Shown piece by piece: positions 61,409 through 64,000 of a stretch of DNA of 64,000 nucleotides. The position numbers and the translations under genes are program-made. Source of the DNA: Candidatus Amarobacillus elongatus (lineage in GTDB: Bacteria; Chloroflexota; Dehalococcoidia; Tepidiformales; Tepidiformaceae). The stretch spans positions 1-64,000 of the forward strand of contig JADJBX010000009.1 in NCBI GenBank assembly GCA_016703545.1, read 5' to 3'. The notes below the pieces were generated by a model. That model saw only the letters and a list, made by a program, of their open reading frames with translations. It was not told where the DNA came from and ran no database searches. The first letter of the stretch is position 1, and the number at the start of each line of letters is the position of its first letter.

Positions 61409-64000
61409 ATGCACTCCAACGCATCCGGGCGGCCCTTGCCGACCATCGTTACCGGCCGCTGGTCCTGTCCGGCGCCGCCACTGTCGTGGCGCTCGTTGGG
61501 GTGCTCGCCTTCGCTCTCCTGCGCGATGAACGCACGCCGGGCACGCCCACGGAGCCACCGGGCTTCGTGCTCTCCCCGGCCGGCGATGACGTGCCCCGGC
61601 TCGCGCCGATCAAGGTCACCTTCGAACTGCCCCCCGGCGAACGCGATGGCGCCCGCCTCCTTCGCCTCGAACCCCAGGTCGAGGGCGAGTACGCCTGGCT
61701 CAGCGACCGCACGCTCCTCTTCCAGCCCGATTACCCCGGCCTCCTGCGCGGCCAGGCGTACGAGATCACCGTCGCCGCCCGGCCCGAGGCGGGGCTGCAG
61801 CAGCAGATCCAGCGCACGTTCACCGTCACCGGAAAGCTCGTGGTCCAGAGCGTCATCCCCGCGCCCGACGACGTCGATGTGCCCGCCAACGGCAGGTGCT
61901 GGTCCAGTTCAGCCGCGCCGTCGCGCCGCTCACCGTCCTTTCCGAAGCCGACACCCGCCAGCCGGTCATCTTCGATCCCCCGCTGCAGGGCACGGGCACG
62001 TGGCTCAATACGTCGCTCTACCGCTTCGTCCCCTCGGCCATGGCGCCCAACACGAAGTACACCGCGAAGGTGGCGGCCGGGCTTACCTCCGCCGCCGACG
62101 GGAAGCTGGAGGCGCACTACACGTGGTCGTTCACCAGCTACGGCCCCGCTATCGACTCCGTGACACCTGATGCCGGGACACTGTACGCCGCTCCCCGGCA
62201 GCCCGTGACCGTGACCTTCAACCAGCCCATGGACCAGGCGAGCGTGGCAGCCGCCTTTTCGGTCACGAGCGCGTCCGGCGCGAAGGTGGCGGGCTCCCTC
62301 GCCTGGAGCGACGGCGGCCGCACCGCGACCTTCACTCCCGCCGCCGACCTCTCGCGCGGTTCCGTGTACACCGTGAAACTCCCCGCGGGCCTCAAGGGTG
62401 CCACCGGCGGCGCCACCCGCACCGAGTGGTCGTCGACGTTCACCACCGTGAAGCTCGCGGCCGTCGAGCGCACTTCCCCCGCCGACGGGGCCACCGACGG
62501 CTCGCGCTACGGCATGACGATCACGTTCACCAACCCCATGGACACGGACTCGCTTGAGGACCTGGTCACGGTCTCGGGGATCAAGCCCGAGGATGTCCGG
62601 CAGTACTGGTACGAGGATGACCGCATCCTCAACATCAACACGCCCCTGCGGCCCTCCACGCGCTACACCGTGGGCATCGCCGCGGGCGGCAAGGACCGGT
62701 ACGGCCAGCCGCTGTCGGCCTCGTCGTTTTCGTTCACGACCGGCCGGTTGCCGGCCCAGGTGAGCTTCGCCATCCCGGCGACATACACGACGTACTCCGC
62801 CGGCGCGGAACCGCTCCTCTACTACCACGCGATCAACACCGGCAGCGTCGCGTTCACCCTCTACCGCCTGACAGCCGACGAAGGCGCGGCCGTCCGCACC
62901 ATCAACGGTGTGCCGAAGTCGGGCTCGGCGCAGTGGACCCCCTCCAGCGCGCCACTGAGGACGTGGACGGAGACGAACCCCGGGACCGCCGACCAGATCC
63001 TCGTGCTGTCGACCTCACTCGCCCCGGGCGGCACGCTTCCCGACGGCGACTACTACGTGAAGTCCACCGGCGGCGACTTCTTCGCCGAGATGGCCTTCAC
63101 GGTGGTGGATACCGCCATCGTCACCAAGATCTCGAATGACCAGCTGCTCGCCTGGGTGCTCGACCACGACACCGGGCGGCCGCTCGCTGGTGTGACGGTC
63201 ACGGCCAGCGGCATCGCCAACGGCAACCAGGTCACTGACGCCAGCGGCCTCGCAACCTGGTCCATCCCCAACAGCAACGATACGTGGCCGCCGAAGGACC
63301 GCCGCTTCACCCTCACCATCGACAGCGGTGGGCGCCGTGGTGTGGCGCTGAGCATGTGGCAGCAGGGCGCCTACCCGTACCAGCTCCAAATCCCGCTGGA
63401 ATACTTCTCCCGGAAGTACGTGGGCCTCATCTACACCGAGCGGCCCATCTACCGCCCCGGCGAGGAGGTGCAGTTCAAGGGCGTCGTACGCCTGGATGAC
63501 GACGCCAGCTACTCGGTCCCGGGCAACGGGACCGACCTCCGTCTCACCATTCACAGCGCTGACGGCAAGAGCCTGCTCGACCAGCTCGTGACGCTGAATG
63601 AGTTCGGCACGTTCGCGGGCGCCTTCACCCTTCCCTCGGATGCGGCGATCGGGAACTACGGCATCGCCCTCAACTGGTGGCCGCCCGGCGGGCAGCAAGG
63701 CTCGCTGGGCGTCGCCGGCAGTAGTTTCCTCGTGGCCGAATTCCGCAAGCCCGAGTTCCAGGTTGAAGTCGCCGCCGGACGCGGCTCCTACGCCAACGGC
63801 GACACCATCGATGCGACGGCGACCGCCTTTTTCTTTTTCGGCGGCGCGCTTGCCGGGGCGAAGACGGAATGGTCCGTGCTGGCTTCGCCCTACTACGTGC
63901 GCATGAAGGGCTACGAGGCGTACACCTTCGGCGAGACCCAGCGGTGGCGGTACGGGCCGGAGTCCGTGATTCGCGACCCCGTCCGCGCGAGCGGTACGGC
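61405..64000 (+). CDS. Alpha-2-macroglobulin family protein, N-terminal part (frame break)
   Basis: This is the first roughly 865 residues of a large periplasmic or surface protease trap that runs past the window end. An N-terminal membrane anchor (VLSGAATVVALVGVLAFALL) is followed by several Ig-like domains with repeated FxxPMD signatures (TVTFNQPMD, TITFTNPMD) and the MG domains (YTERPIYRPGEEVQFKGVVR). The frame changes near 61896 (ANG / QVLVQFSRAV). The thioester CxEQ region, if present, is outside. It is coupled to pbpC, as in Gram-negative defence/repair systems that protect the cell after wall damage. Confidence 0.9.

Overview
The window is about 68-70% GC, gene-dense, and organised in short, tightly overlapping operons (many ATGA/GTGA overlaps). 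The gene set points to a free-living, probably aerobic and motile member of the Chloroflexota, possibly near Dehalococcoidia/Tepidiforma-type lineages. It includes a penicillin-binding protein 1C/alpha-2-macroglobulin pair, F420-type LLM oxidoreductase, several crotonases and an acyl-CoA mutase, multi-PAS kinases, and a Tat-exported molybdoenzyme. This placement is inference only; no rRNA gene is present. About 17 internal single-base frame breaks in otherwise intact conserved genes, at least one in a C7 run, suggest an indel-prone assembly. I therefore annotate those genes as full spans with a marked frame break rather than as decayed genes.

Layout. 1-2182: end of galU, a coiled-coil/nuclease-like unknown and a cupin. 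2327-8151: the most unusual block, a translationally coupled four-gene operon. It encodes a pterin-synthase relative, a large secreted 11-repeat protein with a Thr/Pro stalk and membrane-anchor tail, an exosortase-family protein of the XrtG type with Ser in place of the catalytic Cys, and a processive-type GT2 glycosyltransferase. 8167-10928: CopC and a CopC-CopD-cytochrome c fusion. 11073-11516: a pyridoxamine-oxidase-fold protein. 11589-20306 (minus strand): a seven-gene operon for a periplasmic molybdenum oxidoreductase resembling the nitrite oxidoreductase/nitrate reductase clade. It runs MobB-FmdE fusion, alpha, small protein, beta, TorD-like chaperone, heme b gamma subunit and membrane protein. 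20654-22156: a Baeyer-Villiger-type monooxygenase.

22236-24645: a flavin electron-transfer trio (RnfD-like membrane protein, ApbE, FMN-binding protein). 24831-27458: crotonase and acyl-CoA mutase. 27622-33087: PAS kinase, a small Cys-rich ORF, tandem IclR regulators and tandem RNase Z-like hydrolases. 33184-39678: argC-argJ-argB-ppk1-argD. 39805-47096: two chemoreceptors with structured leaders, an SdpI-like protein, a class III CoA-transferase and a crotonase. 47350-51921: a 1260-residue hybrid kinase and its NarL-type response regulator. 51976-58923: M20 peptidase, LLM oxidoreductase, lactonase-like hydrolase, tRNA-Arg(CCT), an ABC-2 polysaccharide export permease, a secreted DUF1906-like protein, a third crotonase and a flavin reductase. 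59078-64000: pbpC and an alpha-2-macroglobulin gene that runs off the end.

How the parts fit: the XrtG-type operon plausibly makes and processes (perhaps glycosylates) one dedicated surface repeat protein. The molybdoenzyme operon carries its own cofactor and chaperone genes and has a CRP/FNR-like site just upstream. The many flavin and CoA enzymes suggest oxidative catabolism of organic acids or lipids.
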